A DNA stretch of 64,000 nucleotides from CAVVNP01 sp963800235 (lineage in GTDB: Bacteria; Actinomycetota; Acidimicrobiia; Acidimicrobiales; Iamiaceae), in assembly GCA_963800235.1 (NCBI GenBank), contig CAWDAD010000004.1, positions 124,001 to 188,000 of the forward strand, read 5' to 3'. This document shows positions 23,828 through 31,759 of this stretch, piece after piece (within the stretch, counting starts at the first letter, position 1; each line of letters opens with the position of its first letter). The notes below the pieces were generated by a model. It was not told the origin of the DNA and made no database searches. It saw nothing but the letters and a program-made list of their open reading frames with translations. A program made the position numbers and the translations under genes.

Positions 23828-25297
23828 TCAGAACGACCCCGAGCGGGTCAGCCGGAAGTCGGCGTCGGTGCGCTCGGTGCCGAGCCAGCTCACCCGCACC
23901 CGGTAGGTGCCGGCGTCGGAGGTGAGGCAGTGCCCCTCCCTGGTGGAGGTGGTGCCCGAGGTCCCGTCGGCGGAGACGGCCGACGCCAGCCGGGTGCCGT
24001 CGGGGTCGAGCACCTCCAGCCGCATGGTGGCGCCCCTCGGTGCGGTGAGCGTGACGTGGAGCGTGCCGTCGCAGGTGAGCTGGCGGTGGTCGGCGACCGG
24101 CATGGGGTAGGTGACGTCGGGCCCGGGGACCAGGTTGGCCCGGATGGTGACGCCGTCGCGGAAGACCGGGTCGGCGGCGGGGTGGGGCGCCGCCTCGCAG
24201 CCGTTGGAGGGATCGCGGTCGAGGTCGAGGTGCCCGTCGATGCAGTCGCTGCCGTCGGTGAACGGCGCCGGCGCCTTCGACCCGCAGGGCTGGTACGGGA
24301 GGGGGCGGCACGCCGGGGCCGGTTCGGTCGTGGGCGCAGCGGTCCGACTCGCCGCCGACGGCGTGCCCGACGCAGATGCCCGCCACCAGATGGCGCCCGC
24401 CACCAGCAGGGCGGCGGCACCGCCGGCGGTGGCGAGGGCCGCCGCCCGTCGTCGACCCACCGCCGGTCGGGGCCGGGTGTGGGGCCAGGTGCCGCCCGGA
24501 CCGGAGGGGCGCAGCGACGCGGCGGTCGGCCGGCGCTCGGGCTGGCGGGCGAGCATCGGGGAGAGGAGCTGGCGCAGGTTCCGGGGCAGCCCGGACGGGA
24601 GCTTCTCGACCCGGTCCTGGGCGGCGCGGTACATGAGCACCCGAGGTTCGCCGGTGCCGTAGGCGCCGGAGCCGGTGGCGGCGAACCGCAGGGTGGCACC
24701 CAGGGAGAACACGTCGGCGGCGGCGGTGACCTCGTCCCCGCGGGCCTGCTCGGGAGCCATGAAACCGGGGGTGCCGACGACCAGCTCAGGTCCGGTGAGG
24801 CCGACGGTGGCGTCACGGGTCGAGGCGGCCCCGAAGTCCGCCAGGTAGGCGTTCCCGGCGGCGTCGAACAGCACGTTCGCCGGCTTGATGTCCCGGTGGA
24901 CGACCCCCTGGGCATGGGCGTGGGCCAGGCCGTCGAGCAGCCGGGCGGCCATGGCCTCCACCTCCGGGGTCGGCAGCGGACCGGCGTCCGCCACCCGCTG
25001 CGCCAGGTTGCCGCCCGACAGGTAGGGCATGACGAGCACCAGGTCGTCGCCGTCGTCGAGCACCTCGAGCAGGCCGATGACGCAGGGGTGGTCGAGGTGC
25101 TGCAGGACCTCGGCCTCGCGCCGGATGCGTCCCCGTGCGGCGGCGACCTCCTCGGGGGTGCCGTGCAGCGAGAGCCGCTTGAGCGCGACCTCGTGGCCGG
25201 CGTCGTCGACGGCCAGGTCGACGACGCCCATGCCGCCCCGACCCAGGCGGCGCACGGTGCGGAGACCGGCCGGTCCCTCGCCGGTGGGAGCGCTCAT
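23828..25297 (-). CDS. Transmembrane Ser/Thr protein kinase with a Cys-containing exported domain
   Basis: From ATG 25297 the protein has 489 residues. The kinase domain has the P loop (GRGGMG), Lys40 (VALK), HRDIKPAN (Asp136), DFG (154-156) and TPGFMAPEQA, so it should be active. One membrane helix lies at about 284-305. The exported part starts with a Cys-rich piece (CRPLPYQPCGSK, DCIDGHLDLDRDPSNGCE) and ends with a beta-sandwich-like stretch (TLHVTLTAPRGATMRLEVLD, GTYRVRVSWLG) reminiscent of PPC-type domains rather than PASTA repeats. A sensory role outside the cell is likely, ligand unknown. A GTG 12 bases upstream is an alternative start. Confidence 0.87.
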   Translation of the reverse strand: MSAPTGEGPAGLRTVRRLGRGGMGVVDLAVDDAGHEVALKRLSLHGTPEEVAAARGRIRREAEVLQHLDHPCVIGLLEVLDDGDDLVLVMPYLSGGNLAQRVADAGPLPTPEVEAMAARLLDGLAHAHAQGVVHRDIKPANVLFDAAGNAYLADFGAASTRDATVGLTGPELVVGTPGFMAPEQARGDEVTAAADVFSLGATLRFAATGSGAYGTGEPRVLMYRAAQDRVEKLPSGLPRNLRQLLSPMLARQPERRPTAASLRPSGPGGTWPHTRPRPAVGRRRAAALATAGGAAALLVAGAIWWRASASGTPSAASRTAAPTTEPAPACRPLPYQPCGSKAPAPFTDGSDCIDGHLDLDRDPSNGCEAAPHPAADPVFRDGVTIRANLVPGPDVTYPMPVADHRQLTCDGTLHVTLTAPRGATMRLEVLDPDGTRLASAVSADGTSGTTSTREGHCLTSDAGTYRVRVSWLGTERTDADFRLTRSGSF

Positions 25298-25395
25298 GGG
25301 AGCGATCACGCTACCGAGGGACCTCGAGACATCATCGTCATGTGATTCTCGTCGCCGCGCGGTGGCCCCTCGGGGTCAGCCTCTAGGGTGGCCAC

Positions 25396-25587
25396 GTGAC
25401 CGACACGCTCGACCCCACGCTGATCCACGAGGCGCTCGATCTCATCGATCGCGGCCTGGGCACCATGCAGCACCGCGAGCTCGTGTCCGCCAACGAGGTC
25501 GCCGACCTCCTGCTCGACGTGCGCCTGCTCCTGGCGGCGTCGCTGCCCCGTTCCCCCGAGGACGTGGCCACCTCGTCGCCTTCCTGA
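25396..25587 (+). CDS. Small hypothetical protein (63 aa)
   Basis: This short protein (MTDTLDPTLIHEALDLIDRG, then ANEVADLLLDVRLLLAAS) is mostly helical and unlike known families to me. Support for it being real comes from the promoter: TAGGGT (25384-25389) lies 6 nt before the GTG, the leaderless arrangement seen at many other genes here, and codon use is normal for the region. It is divergent from the Ser/Thr kinase gene, 98 bases away, and converges on the WS/DGAT gene. Confidence 0.6.
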   Translation: MTDTLDPTLIHEALDLIDRGLGTMQHRELVSANEVADLLLDVRLLLAASLPRSPEDVATSSPS

Positions 25588-25659
25588 GGCCGCCGTCCCC
25601 GGCGCGGCCGGCGGAACCGGCGCCCCGCGGGCCGGACCGGTCGCCGAAGGAGGACCGGC

Positions 25660-27075
25660 TCAGGCGGTGGCGCGCAGGATGCGGTCGAACTCGGTGGTGA
25701 TGCTCGACTCGAGCAGGTCCGGGTCGGCCACGGCGCCGGTGTCGATGTGCAGGCCCATCTCCATCGACCCCCGGTAGGACATGGTCGTCAGGTTGAAGGC
25801 CGTGCCCCCCAGCGGCCCGATGGGATGGTTGGCCTCGAGCAGCGCACCGGCGATGTAGAGGTCGAACGGCGCCGCCTTCACGTTGGAGGTGGTGAAGTCG
25901 ACCGTCTCGGTCTGGCTGCGGGCCACCCGCACCGTCACCGAGGTGGGCAGCAGGTTGGCGATGCCGGCCAGCGCCCCGTACAGGCCGACGGAGCGGTCGG
26001 ACCTGGTGACCAGGAGCCGTCGTCGCAGCTCGTCGAAGCGGTCGTGGGGGTCGACGGTCGTCGGGACCAGCACCCGCGTCGGGGTGAAGGCGTTGGCCAT
26101 CGACCGCTTGTCGGTGCGGGTGCTGACCGGCATGGCCATGCGCAGCTCGTCCACCTCGGCGCCGAGGGCCCGGTGGTAGGCGCCCGCCCCGCCGGCCGCG
26201 GCCGTGACGAACAGGTCGTTGATGCTGCCGCCCCAGGCCTTCGACGCCCGCTTCACGTCGTCGAAGGGCACGGCGAAGGTGCGCAGGGCCCGGCGCAGCG
26301 ATCGCTGGGTCCACAGCGGTGAGCGCCGCTCGTCGGTCTCGGCCTGGCGGGCGAGGGCCTGGGCCACCTCGAGCGCCTGGCCGGGCAGCTCGATCAGCTT
26401 GCCCGGATGGGTCGCCAGGTCGACCGCCTGCCCGGCCGCCCGGCGGGCCATGCCGGCCTGGCGTCGGACGTTGTGCTCGACCGTGTCGACGAGGGTCGAC
26501 CAGAGGTCGGTGTTCGGCGGTGGGCGGTCCGGGTCGCCGGCCTCGCCCACCTCCATCGGGGCGGCGATCGACTCCGGCTCGGGGGCGTCGCGCTCGAGGT
26601 CGATGAACGCCATCGACATGCGGATGCCGCCCTCGCCGTCGGTGATGGTGTGGTGCAGCTTCTGCACCATGGCACCTCGTCCGTCGGCCAGGCCCTCCAC
26701 CACCACGAACTCCCAGGGCGAACGGCTCCGGTCGAACGGGGTGTTGACCAGCGAGGCGGTCAGCTCCAGCAGCTGCTCGTAGGTGCCGGGGGCCGGGAGG
26801 CCGACCACTCGGAGGTGGCGGTCGATGTCGAAGTCGGGGTCGATCCGCCAGGAGGGCGGGGCCAGGCGTCCGAACGCCGGTGCCACCTTCTGGCGCAGCC
26901 GGGGCACCACCTCGGTGGCCATGAGCAGCCGGCGCCGGAGCCGCTCGAGGTCCGGCGGCCGGTCGAAGACCGTGAGGTTCCCCATGGTGGAGAGCAGGTA
27001 CGGGTCCTTCTCCAGGTTCCACATGAGGGCCTCGACATCGGACAGGTGACGCGTCTCGACGCTCGCCGGGGCCAT
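25660..27075 (-). CDS. Wax ester synthase/diacylglycerol acyltransferase (WS/DGAT), copy 1
   Basis: The 471-residue protein carries the acyltransferase motif HHTITDG in QKLHHTITDGEGG, where the first histidines and Asp are catalytic, and other family segments such as ALMWNLEKDPYLLSTMGNL near the start and NVKAAPFDLYIAGA near the end. These enzymes esterify diacylglycerol or fatty alcohols with acyl-CoA to make storage lipid. A second member is at 48951-50345. TATGCT (27087-27082) lies 6 nt before the ATG without a ribosome site, suggesting a leaderless mRNA. The gene is 43 bases from the DsbA-fold gene on the same strand. Confidence 0.9.
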   Translation of the reverse strand: MAPASVETRHLSDVEALMWNLEKDPYLLSTMGNLTVFDRPPDLERLRRRLLMATEVVPRLRQKVAPAFGRLAPPSWRIDPDFDIDRHLRVVGLPAPGTYEQLLELTASLVNTPFDRSRSPWEFVVVEGLADGRGAMVQKLHHTITDGEGGIRMSMAFIDLERDAPEPESIAAPMEVGEAGDPDRPPPNTDLWSTLVDTVEHNVRRQAGMARRAAGQAVDLATHPGKLIELPGQALEVAQALARQAETDERRSPLWTQRSLRRALRTFAVPFDDVKRASKAWGGSINDLFVTAAAGGAGAYHRALGAEVDELRMAMPVSTRTDKRSMANAFTPTRVLVPTTVDPHDRFDELRRRLLVTRSDRSVGLYGALAGIANLLPTSVTVRVARSQTETVDFTTSNVKAAPFDLYIAGALLEANHPIGPLGGTAFNLTTMSYRGSMEMGLHIDTGAVADPDLLESSITTEFDRILRATA

Positions 27076-27118
27076 CCGGGGAGCATAGGAAGCGCCCCGC
27101 CCGCCTGCTCGGGGCCGA

Positions 27119-27718
27119 TCAGCGGGGGAGCGAGGTGTGCTTGTACTCGTTGAGGTCCGGACCGCCCGCCAGCAGGTCGAGGATCCGCTCGACGGTGCGC
27201 CGTGCGACCTCCGCGTCGCCCCGCGGCCGGTGCATCACCCGGACGAAGACCGCCTGCTCACCCTGGATGTAGGTCGGCACGCCCCAGACCGAGTGGTCGG
27301 CCACCGCCGCCTCGTGCTCGGTCCGGATGGTCTTCAGCGCGGAGCCGTCGTCCACCGCGGCCAGCACCGGCTCGACGTCGACGCCGACGTCCCGCAGCAC
27401 TGCGGTGAGCACGTCACGGTCCCGGATGTCGACGCCCTGGTCGTGCCGAGCCGCGAACAGCGCCCGGTGGGCGGTGAGGAAGTGCTCGGGGGCGTGGTCG
27501 CGCACCGCCACCCCCACCTGCAGCGCCAGCAGCCCCGAGTCGGCCTCGGGCTCGTCCCACACCGGGACGTCACCCTCGCCACGGTGCGCCTGGCCGAGCG
27601 AGAACGGCAGGAACTGCACGTCCCAGTCGGCTCCCGCCTCGAGGGCGGTGAGCACGTGCTCGTGCATGTTGCGGGCGAAGGGGCAGCGGTAGTCCCAGGT
27701 CAGCGAGAAGGAGGTCAC
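27119..27718 (-). CDS. DsbA-fold (thioredoxin-like) oxidoreductase with a single active-site Cys
   Basis: From GTG 27718 the protein has 199 residues: VTSFSLTWDYRCPFARNMHE places a thioredoxin-fold active site as CPFA, with only the first Cys, and VWGVPTYI supplies the cis-Pro loop. A helical insertion between them is typical of DsbA/FrnE-like cytosolic proteins, including mycothiol-dependent nitroreductase-like families in actinobacteria. The lack of a second Cys suggests a monothiol mechanism using mycothiol or another small thiol; that is inference. The frame extends 19 codons upstream toward the repeat, but that sequence is not convincing. GGAGG directly abuts the GTG, so the start is uncertain. 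Confidence 0.68.
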   Translation of the reverse strand: MTSFSLTWDYRCPFARNMHEHVLTALEAGADWDVQFLPFSLGQAHRGEGDVPVWDEPEADSGLLALQVGVAVRDHAPEHFLTAHRALFAARHDQGVDIRDRDVLTAVLRDVGVDVEPVLAAVDDGSALKTIRTEHEAAVADHSVWGVPTYIQGEQAVFVRVMHRPRGDAEVARRTVERILDLLAGGPDLNEYKHTSLPR

Positions 27719-27753
27719 CTCCGGTCCAACCAGCCGCCGCTCCCGCAGATTCC

Positions 27754-27930
27754 GCGTTGTCGGGCGCCGCCCCACGGGGCGGCGCTGGCTTCGCCGTGGT
27801 GGGTGTCACCGGTGGGGCTGCTTCGCCTGGCGGCTGCGCAGCGTTGTCGGGCGCCGCCCGGCGGGCGGCGCTGGCTTCGCCGTGGTGGGTCTCATCGGTG
27901 GGGCTGCTTCGCCTCGCGGCTGCGCAGCGT
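27754..27930. repeat. REP-like hairpin repeat, locus 2 (two units)
   Basis: Two copies of the repeat also seen near 4.3 and 61 kb stand 87 bases apart here. Each has the hairpin arms GCGCCGCC and GGCGGCGC with loops of different sequence (CCACGG region at 27765-27785, CGGCG at 27852-27872), then TGGCTTCGCCGTGGTGGG and GGCTGCTTCGCCT, ending CTGCGCAGCG. They occupy the gap upstream of the DsbA-fold gene. Confidence 0.78.
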
Positions 27931-27949
27931 GGATCTTGGCCGGGAAGTT

Positions 27950-28058
27950 GTCGCAGTTGGGTGGGCCAGGGGCCGACAACTGCGACGCGTTCGCTGGTGG
28001 TGGCGGGTAACCCGGCAAGTTGTCGCAGTTGTGGGGGCTCAGCGCCGACAAGTGCGAC
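27950..28058. repeat. Pair of inverted-repeat units (GTCGCAGTTG...CAACTGCGAC)
   Basis: Two units, 72 bases apart, each have a 10-base arm GTCGCAGTTG and its complement (27950-27959/27977-27986; second unit 28022-28031/28049-28058 with one mismatch). Loops are 17 nt. AAGTTGTCGCAGTTG is a direct repeat between units. No gene is supported in this stretch, which lies between the PAP2 stop and REP-like locus 2. Confidence 0.65.
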
Positions 28059-28113
28059 AAGTTCGATGGGGGGCGGGGCGGCGGGGCGGAGGGACGGAGG
28101 GACGGCGACGAGC

Positions 28114-28656
28114 TCAGGGGGGAGGGAGCGGGGCGAGGCGGCGGGTGGTGCGGGCCAGGGCCGCGCCGATGAGGGCGCCCACGAGGACGTCGGAGGGGTG
28201 GTGGATGCGGGTGTAGATGCGGCTGCTCGCCACCACCACGGCGATGGCGTAGTACAGGGGGGCGAGGCCGTCGCCGTCGCTCAGCAGCCCAGCGGCGGTG
28301 AACGCCGAGCTGGCGTGCCCGCTCGGGAAGCTGCTGGTGCGGGGGTGGCGCAGGTAGCGCGGGCGGAGCTCCTCGAGCACGGGTCGCTCACGGCGGACGA
28401 GGGACTTGAGCAGTCCGTTGACCAGGGCGGACTCGACCCCGAGGGTCACGCTGAGCCGCACCGCCGCCCGTTCGTCGCGCTCGGAGCGCAGGGCCCGGGC
28501 GGCACCGATGAGGTGCCAGACGAGGCTGTTGTCGCCCACCGCGCTGGCGCCGTAGAACAGCGTGTCGGCGCTCGGCCGGCCCCGCAGCCGATCGAAGGCG
28601 CTGTCGACGGCGAGGTCGAAGCGCTGGACGGCGGCGGGGACGCGCAGTGTGGCCAC
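28114..28656 (-). CDS. PAP2-superfamily membrane phosphatase
   Basis: The 180-residue protein has the three PAP2 motifs in order: KSLVRRERP (domain 1), SSFPSGHASSAFT (domain 2, catalytic His) and SRIYTRIHHPSDVLVGALIG (domain 3). Hydrophobic helices surround them, so it is an integral membrane phosphatase. Family substrates are phosphatidic acid, undecaprenyl pyrophosphate or similar lipid phosphates; the gene context does not decide. It starts 19 bases after the RecB-type nuclease stop on the same strand, so the two may be cotranscribed without functional link. Confidence 0.88.
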   Translation of the reverse strand: MATLRVPAAVQRFDLAVDSAFDRLRGRPSADTLFYGASAVGDNSLVWHLIGAARALRSERDERAAVRLSVTLGVESALVNGLLKSLVRRERPVLEELRPRYLRHPRTSSFPSGHASSAFTAAGLLSDGDGLAPLYYAIAVVVASSRIYTRIHHPSDVLVGALIGAALARTTRRLAPLPPP

Positions 28657-28675
28657 GGCGGCGGAGCGGAACGGC

Positions 28676-29500
28676 TCAGGCGACAGCGACAGCGGCAGCC
28701 GTGACGTCGACGGCCCGGGGCGCCGCGGCGGGATCCCCGCCGAAGGCCGGGCACCAGGCCTGGAACGAGCACCAGGAGCACAGCGGACCGGGCCGCGGGC
28801 GGAAGTCGTCGCGCTCGCACGCCCGGTTGACCGCCGACCAGACCGCCGACACCCGGTTGCGCAGGCCGCGGGTCATCTGGTCGTCGGGCACCGCCACGAT
28901 GCTCACCCCGTCGTTGAGGTACATCAGCTGGACCCGGGCGGGGCGCCGGCCGAGCACCTGCTCGCACAGGAAGGCGTAGAACTGGACCCCCCCCAGTCGG
29001 CTCTGCTCGTAGCGCTCGCCCGGTGAGGAACCGGTCTTGTAGTCGGTCACGACCAGCTCGCCGTCGTCGTCGAGCTCGAGCCGGTCGATGATGCCGCGAA
29101 GGGTCACCCCGCCGAGGTCTGCGCTCATCATCAGCTCGAGCCCGATGGCGCGGACCCGGGTCGGGTCCTCGATCTCGAAGTAGCGACGGACCAGCACCTC
29201 GGCCTCGGCCAGGAAGCGGGCCTGCTCGTCGGCGTCGAGGCCGAGACCGGTCAGGTCGGGGTCGTCGCGGAGCGCCTCGTGGGCGTCGGCCAGGCAGGCG
29301 AGGGCGGCGTCGAGGGTGCGGTCGGGGCCGTCGAGCAGGAAGAGGCGCTCGAGGGCGGCGTGCACCAGGGTGCCCCGCGTGGCGGCCACCGACGGCGGCT
29401 CGGGGACGCGGTCGATGGCCGAGAACCGGAACGCGAGGGCGCAGTCCTTGAAGGCGCTCACCTTGGAGGGGGAGAGGGTCGCCGGAGGCGTCAGGGCCAT
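28676..29500 (-). CDS. RecB-family PD-(D/E)XK exonuclease with Fe-S-type Cys cluster
   Basis: From ATG 29500 the protein has 274 residues. TLSPSKVSAFKDCALAFRFS is the N-terminal segment of the RecB/AddB/Cas4-type nuclease family with its first Cys (Cys20); the nuclease core has Asp in LRGIIDRLE, the VTDYKTG motif with catalytic Asp and Lys, and GVQFYAF. Three Cys near the end (CSWCSFQAWC) would complete a 4Fe-4S cluster. Such small proteins are widespread in actinobacteria; a DNA-repair role is likely. TAGTGT (29513-29508) lies 7 nt before this ATG, which favours it over the GTG 9 bases upstream. Confidence 0.87.
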   Translation of the reverse strand: MALTPPATLSPSKVSAFKDCALAFRFSAIDRVPEPPSVAATRGTLVHAALERLFLLDGPDRTLDAALACLADAHEALRDDPDLTGLGLDADEQARFLAEAEVLVRRYFEIEDPTRVRAIGLELMMSADLGGVTLRGIIDRLELDDDGELVVTDYKTGSSPGERYEQSRLGGVQFYAFLCEQVLGRRPARVQLMYLNDGVSIVAVPDDQMTRGLRNRVSAVWSAVNRACERDDFRPRPGPLCSWCSFQAWCPAFGGDPAAAPRAVDVTAAAVAVA

Positions 29501-29570
29501 GCCGGCCACACTACGCAGGGGGTCCGACAGCCTCGGTGACCCCCGCCCCTCGCCCGGCCGGTCGGCCGGT

Positions 29571-30035
29571 TCAGCGGCGGCCGGCGGGCTTGGCCGCGAG
29601 CGGCTCGACCCGGAGCAGGTCCCGGTCCACCAGGTCGCGCACCAGCTCGAGGGTCTCGGGCTCGATGCAGCGCCGTCCCTCGACCATGCGCGAGCGCAGC
29701 TCGTCGCGGGTGACGGCCAGGGTGCGGGGCACGAGCACGTGGTCGTCGCCGAGCAGGACGAGGTGCACGAACGGCACCCACTGCAGGTGCCGGGTGAAGG
29801 TGCGGTGGACCTGGTCGGCCCGGGTGTGGAGGATCTCCACCGCCGCCGAGTCGTTGCCGTCGACCACCAGGAACGCTCCGGTGGGGCCCACCAGCAGGTC
29901 GACCCCGTCGAGGTCGACGACGAGGAAGCCGTCGGGCGCGAGCGTCCCGACCGGCGAGGCCTGCTCGGTGCCGGTCTCCTTCCACATCACCGCCCCTGTC
30001 GGCGGATCGGCGATCGACGTGAGCGCGTCGGGCAC
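29571..30035 (-). CDS. Hypothetical protein (about 154 aa)
   Basis: The protein alternates hydrophobic strands and charged turns (GFLVVDLDGVDLLVGPTGAFLV, VPFVHLVLLGDDHVLVPRTL, LVRDLVDRDLLRVEPL). The pattern GPTGAFLVVDGND recalls NERD-type or other nuclease-related beta cores, but no catalytic set can be picked out and I do not assign a family. An internal ATG at residue 17 (MWKETGTEQASPVG) is an alternative start. It lies 70 bases before the RecB-type gene on the same strand. Confidence 0.55.
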   Translation of the reverse strand: MPDALTSIADPPTGAVMWKETGTEQASPVGTLAPDGFLVVDLDGVDLLVGPTGAFLVVDGNDSAAVEILHTRADQVHRTFTRHLQWVPFVHLVLLGDDHVLVPRTLAVTRDELRSRMVEGRRCIEPETLELVRDLVDRDLLRVEPLAAKPAGRR

Positions 30036-30194
30036 CCGTCACCGACCGGTGGCCGGCGCACCGGGCCGGCCGCGAGCCCCGGGGTCGGCGGGTCGGGGTC
30101 CGGCAACGGGGGGTCGGGGGTCGGGGCGACGTAGGATCGACCGTCCTCGTCGGCCGCCGGTGCGCACCGTGGCCGGGCGGGAGGATCCGATCCC

Positions 30195-30899
30195 TTGAGC
30201 ACCGTCGACGAGCCCGCCTCCGTCCCCGCCGTCGGGTCGGAGGGGACCTCCCCGGCCCGACCCACGACGACCGGGACGGCGCCCGCCGACACGCCCGCCG
30301 ACGGTCGCCTCGCCCGCTCCGTGCGGACCCGGAAGGCCATCGTCGACGCCTGCATCAGCCTGGCCGAGGAGGGCGACCTCCGGCCGACCACCCCCCGGAT
30401 CGCCGACCGGGCAGGCGTCTCGGTGCGATCCGTCTTCCAGCACTTCGACGGCCTCGAGTCGCTCTACGCGGCGGTGGCCGAGCGGGTCGTGGAGCGCGCC
30501 GCGGGCCTGGTCGAGCCCGTCGACACCGGGCTCGCCCTCGAGCGCCGGGTCGCCGAGGCGGTCCGGCAGCGGTCGGCCGTGCTCGAGGCGACGACCCCGA
30601 TCCGGCGGGCGTCGGCCGTCCACGCCCCGTTCTCGGCAGAGCTGACGGCGCGCATCCGTCGGGGCCAGGAGCTGTTCCGCGCCCACACCGCGGACATCTT
30701 CGCCCCCGAGCTGGCGACCCTCCCGTCCGAGGAGGCCGAGGTGCTGCTCGACATCCTGGGCGTGCTGCTCGGCTGGCCCACGTGGGAGACGCTGCGCACC
30801 ACCGACGGCCGCACCGAGGCCGAGGCCCGGGCCACGGTGGTCCGCATGGTCGACGGCGCGCTGGCCGCCGCCGGCTTCGAGGTCGCCACCGGCTCGTGA
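30195..30899 (+). CDS. TetR/AcrR-family transcriptional regulator
   Basis: A TTG with GGGAGGA about 9 nt upstream starts a 234-residue protein. After a Pro/Thr-rich lead of about 38 residues the helix-turn-helix reads RIADRAGVSVRSVFQHFDGL, typical of TetR regulators, followed by an all-helical ligand-binding region. The target is unknown: neighbours are unrelated in function. It is divergent from the hypothetical gene to its left (159 bases), and TAGGAT about 57 bases upstream of the start may be its -10 box. Confidence 0.85.
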   Translation: MSTVDEPASVPAVGSEGTSPARPTTTGTAPADTPADGRLARSVRTRKAIVDACISLAEEGDLRPTTPRIADRAGVSVRSVFQHFDGLESLYAAVAERVVERAAGLVEPVDTGLALERRVAEAVRQRSAVLEATTPIRRASAVHAPFSAELTARIRRGQELFRAHTADIFAPELATLPSEEAEVLLDILGVLLGWPTWETLRTTDGRTEAEARATVVRMVDGALAAAGFEVATGS

Positions 30900-30951
30900 T
30901 CCGTGCCCACCGGCGTCGGGCCGGCGGCCGCCGCTCGCCGCCGCGGGGCGG

Positions 30952-31206
30952 TCAGCGGGCGGCGCGGGTTGCCTGCAGGTAGGCCTGGCGGGCCGAGGTG
31001 TGGCCTCGGGCCCCGTGTCCCATCAGCCCGCCGGTGCGCACCTTCTTGACCTCGTCCTCCAGGCGCTCGAGCAACCGCTCGAGGTCGTCCTCTGGACCGG
31101 CCCGCTCCACCTCCGCCAGGGCGTCGTGGATGTTCTGCAGGTGGCGGTGGACCTCGTCGAACTCCTCGTCCAGCCTCCGGCGGGCCTCTTCGATGGGCTT
31201 GGCCAC
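30952..31206 (-). CDS. Small coiled-coil protein (84 aa)
   Basis: From GTG 31206, preceded by GGAGGAC, the protein begins VAKPIEEARRRLDEEFDEVH and continues as an acidic/basic heptad pattern (LQNIHDALAEVE, LERLLERLEDEVKKV), ending in a His/Gly-rich tail. It is almost surely helical and probably oligomeric. No family or function is recognised. The frame extends 81 codons upstream without coding character; the ribosome site fixes the GTG start. Confidence 0.62.
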   Translation of the reverse strand: MAKPIEEARRRLDEEFDEVHRHLQNIHDALAEVERAGPEDDLERLLERLEDEVKKVRTGGLMGHGARGHTSARQAYLQATRAAR

Positions 31207-31330
31207 GGTGTCCTCCCGGCGGTGCGCTCTGGTGCGATGTTGGCATGCCGCGACCGGCGGGCAGCATCCGGCGGTCCGGTCGTCCGGCAGGTCCGGGCAC
31301 GCCGCCGGGCGGGTCCCTACAGTCCCGCCC

Positions 31331-31750
31331 GTGTCCCCCATGTCGCCCCTCCTCCTCCCCACGCCCGGTCCCGAGGTCGCCGACGACGATCCCGCCACGG
31401 ACCGCGCCCGCCGCCGCATGGCCGGGTTCATGGGACTGGCCGGCGCCATGCACTTCGTGGTGCCGCGCGCCTACGAGTCGATCGTGCCGCACTGGATCGG
31501 TCACGAGCGCCAGGTGGTGCGGCTGAGCGGGGTCGCCGAGCTGACCTGCGCCGGGCTGCTGGCGTCCCGTCGCACCCGGCGCGCCGGAGGCTGGCTCACG
31601 TTGGCGACGCTGGCCGCGGTCTACCCCGCCAACATCCAGATGGCGATCGAGGCGGGGCGGCCCCGCGACATCCGGGGCCTGGCGGCCTGGGTCCGGCTGC
31701 CGATGCAGCTGCCCATGTTCGCCCGGGCCTTCCGCCTGACCCGTCCCTGA
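31331..31750 (+). CDS. DoxX-like membrane protein
   Basis: The 139-residue protein has four hydrophobic segments with FMGLAGAMHFVVPRAYESIVPH and LSGVAELTCAGLLA, the pattern of small DoxX-family membrane proteins, which often contain 'HF.....Y..ivP'. Function in actinobacteria is uncertain (some members act in redox or sulfur metabolism). TACAGT (31318-31323) lies 7 nt before the GTG, a leaderless start; longer frames upstream run through the coiled-coil gene on the other strand and are rejected. It converges on the lipase gene with a 9-base gap. Confidence 0.75.
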   Translation: MSPMSPLLLPTPGPEVADDDPATDRARRRMAGFMGLAGAMHFVVPRAYESIVPHWIGHERQVVRLSGVAELTCAGLLASRRTRRAGGWLTLATLAAVYPANIQMAIEAGRPRDIRGLAAWVRLPMQLPMFARAFRLTRP

Positions 31751-31759
31751 GCGCAGGGG

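Noticed and set aside
24865..24879. CGAAC-AGCAC-GTTCG as a second SOS box
   Set aside because: Spacer is 5 nt instead of 4, and it lies inside the Ser/Thr kinase coding region far from any start.
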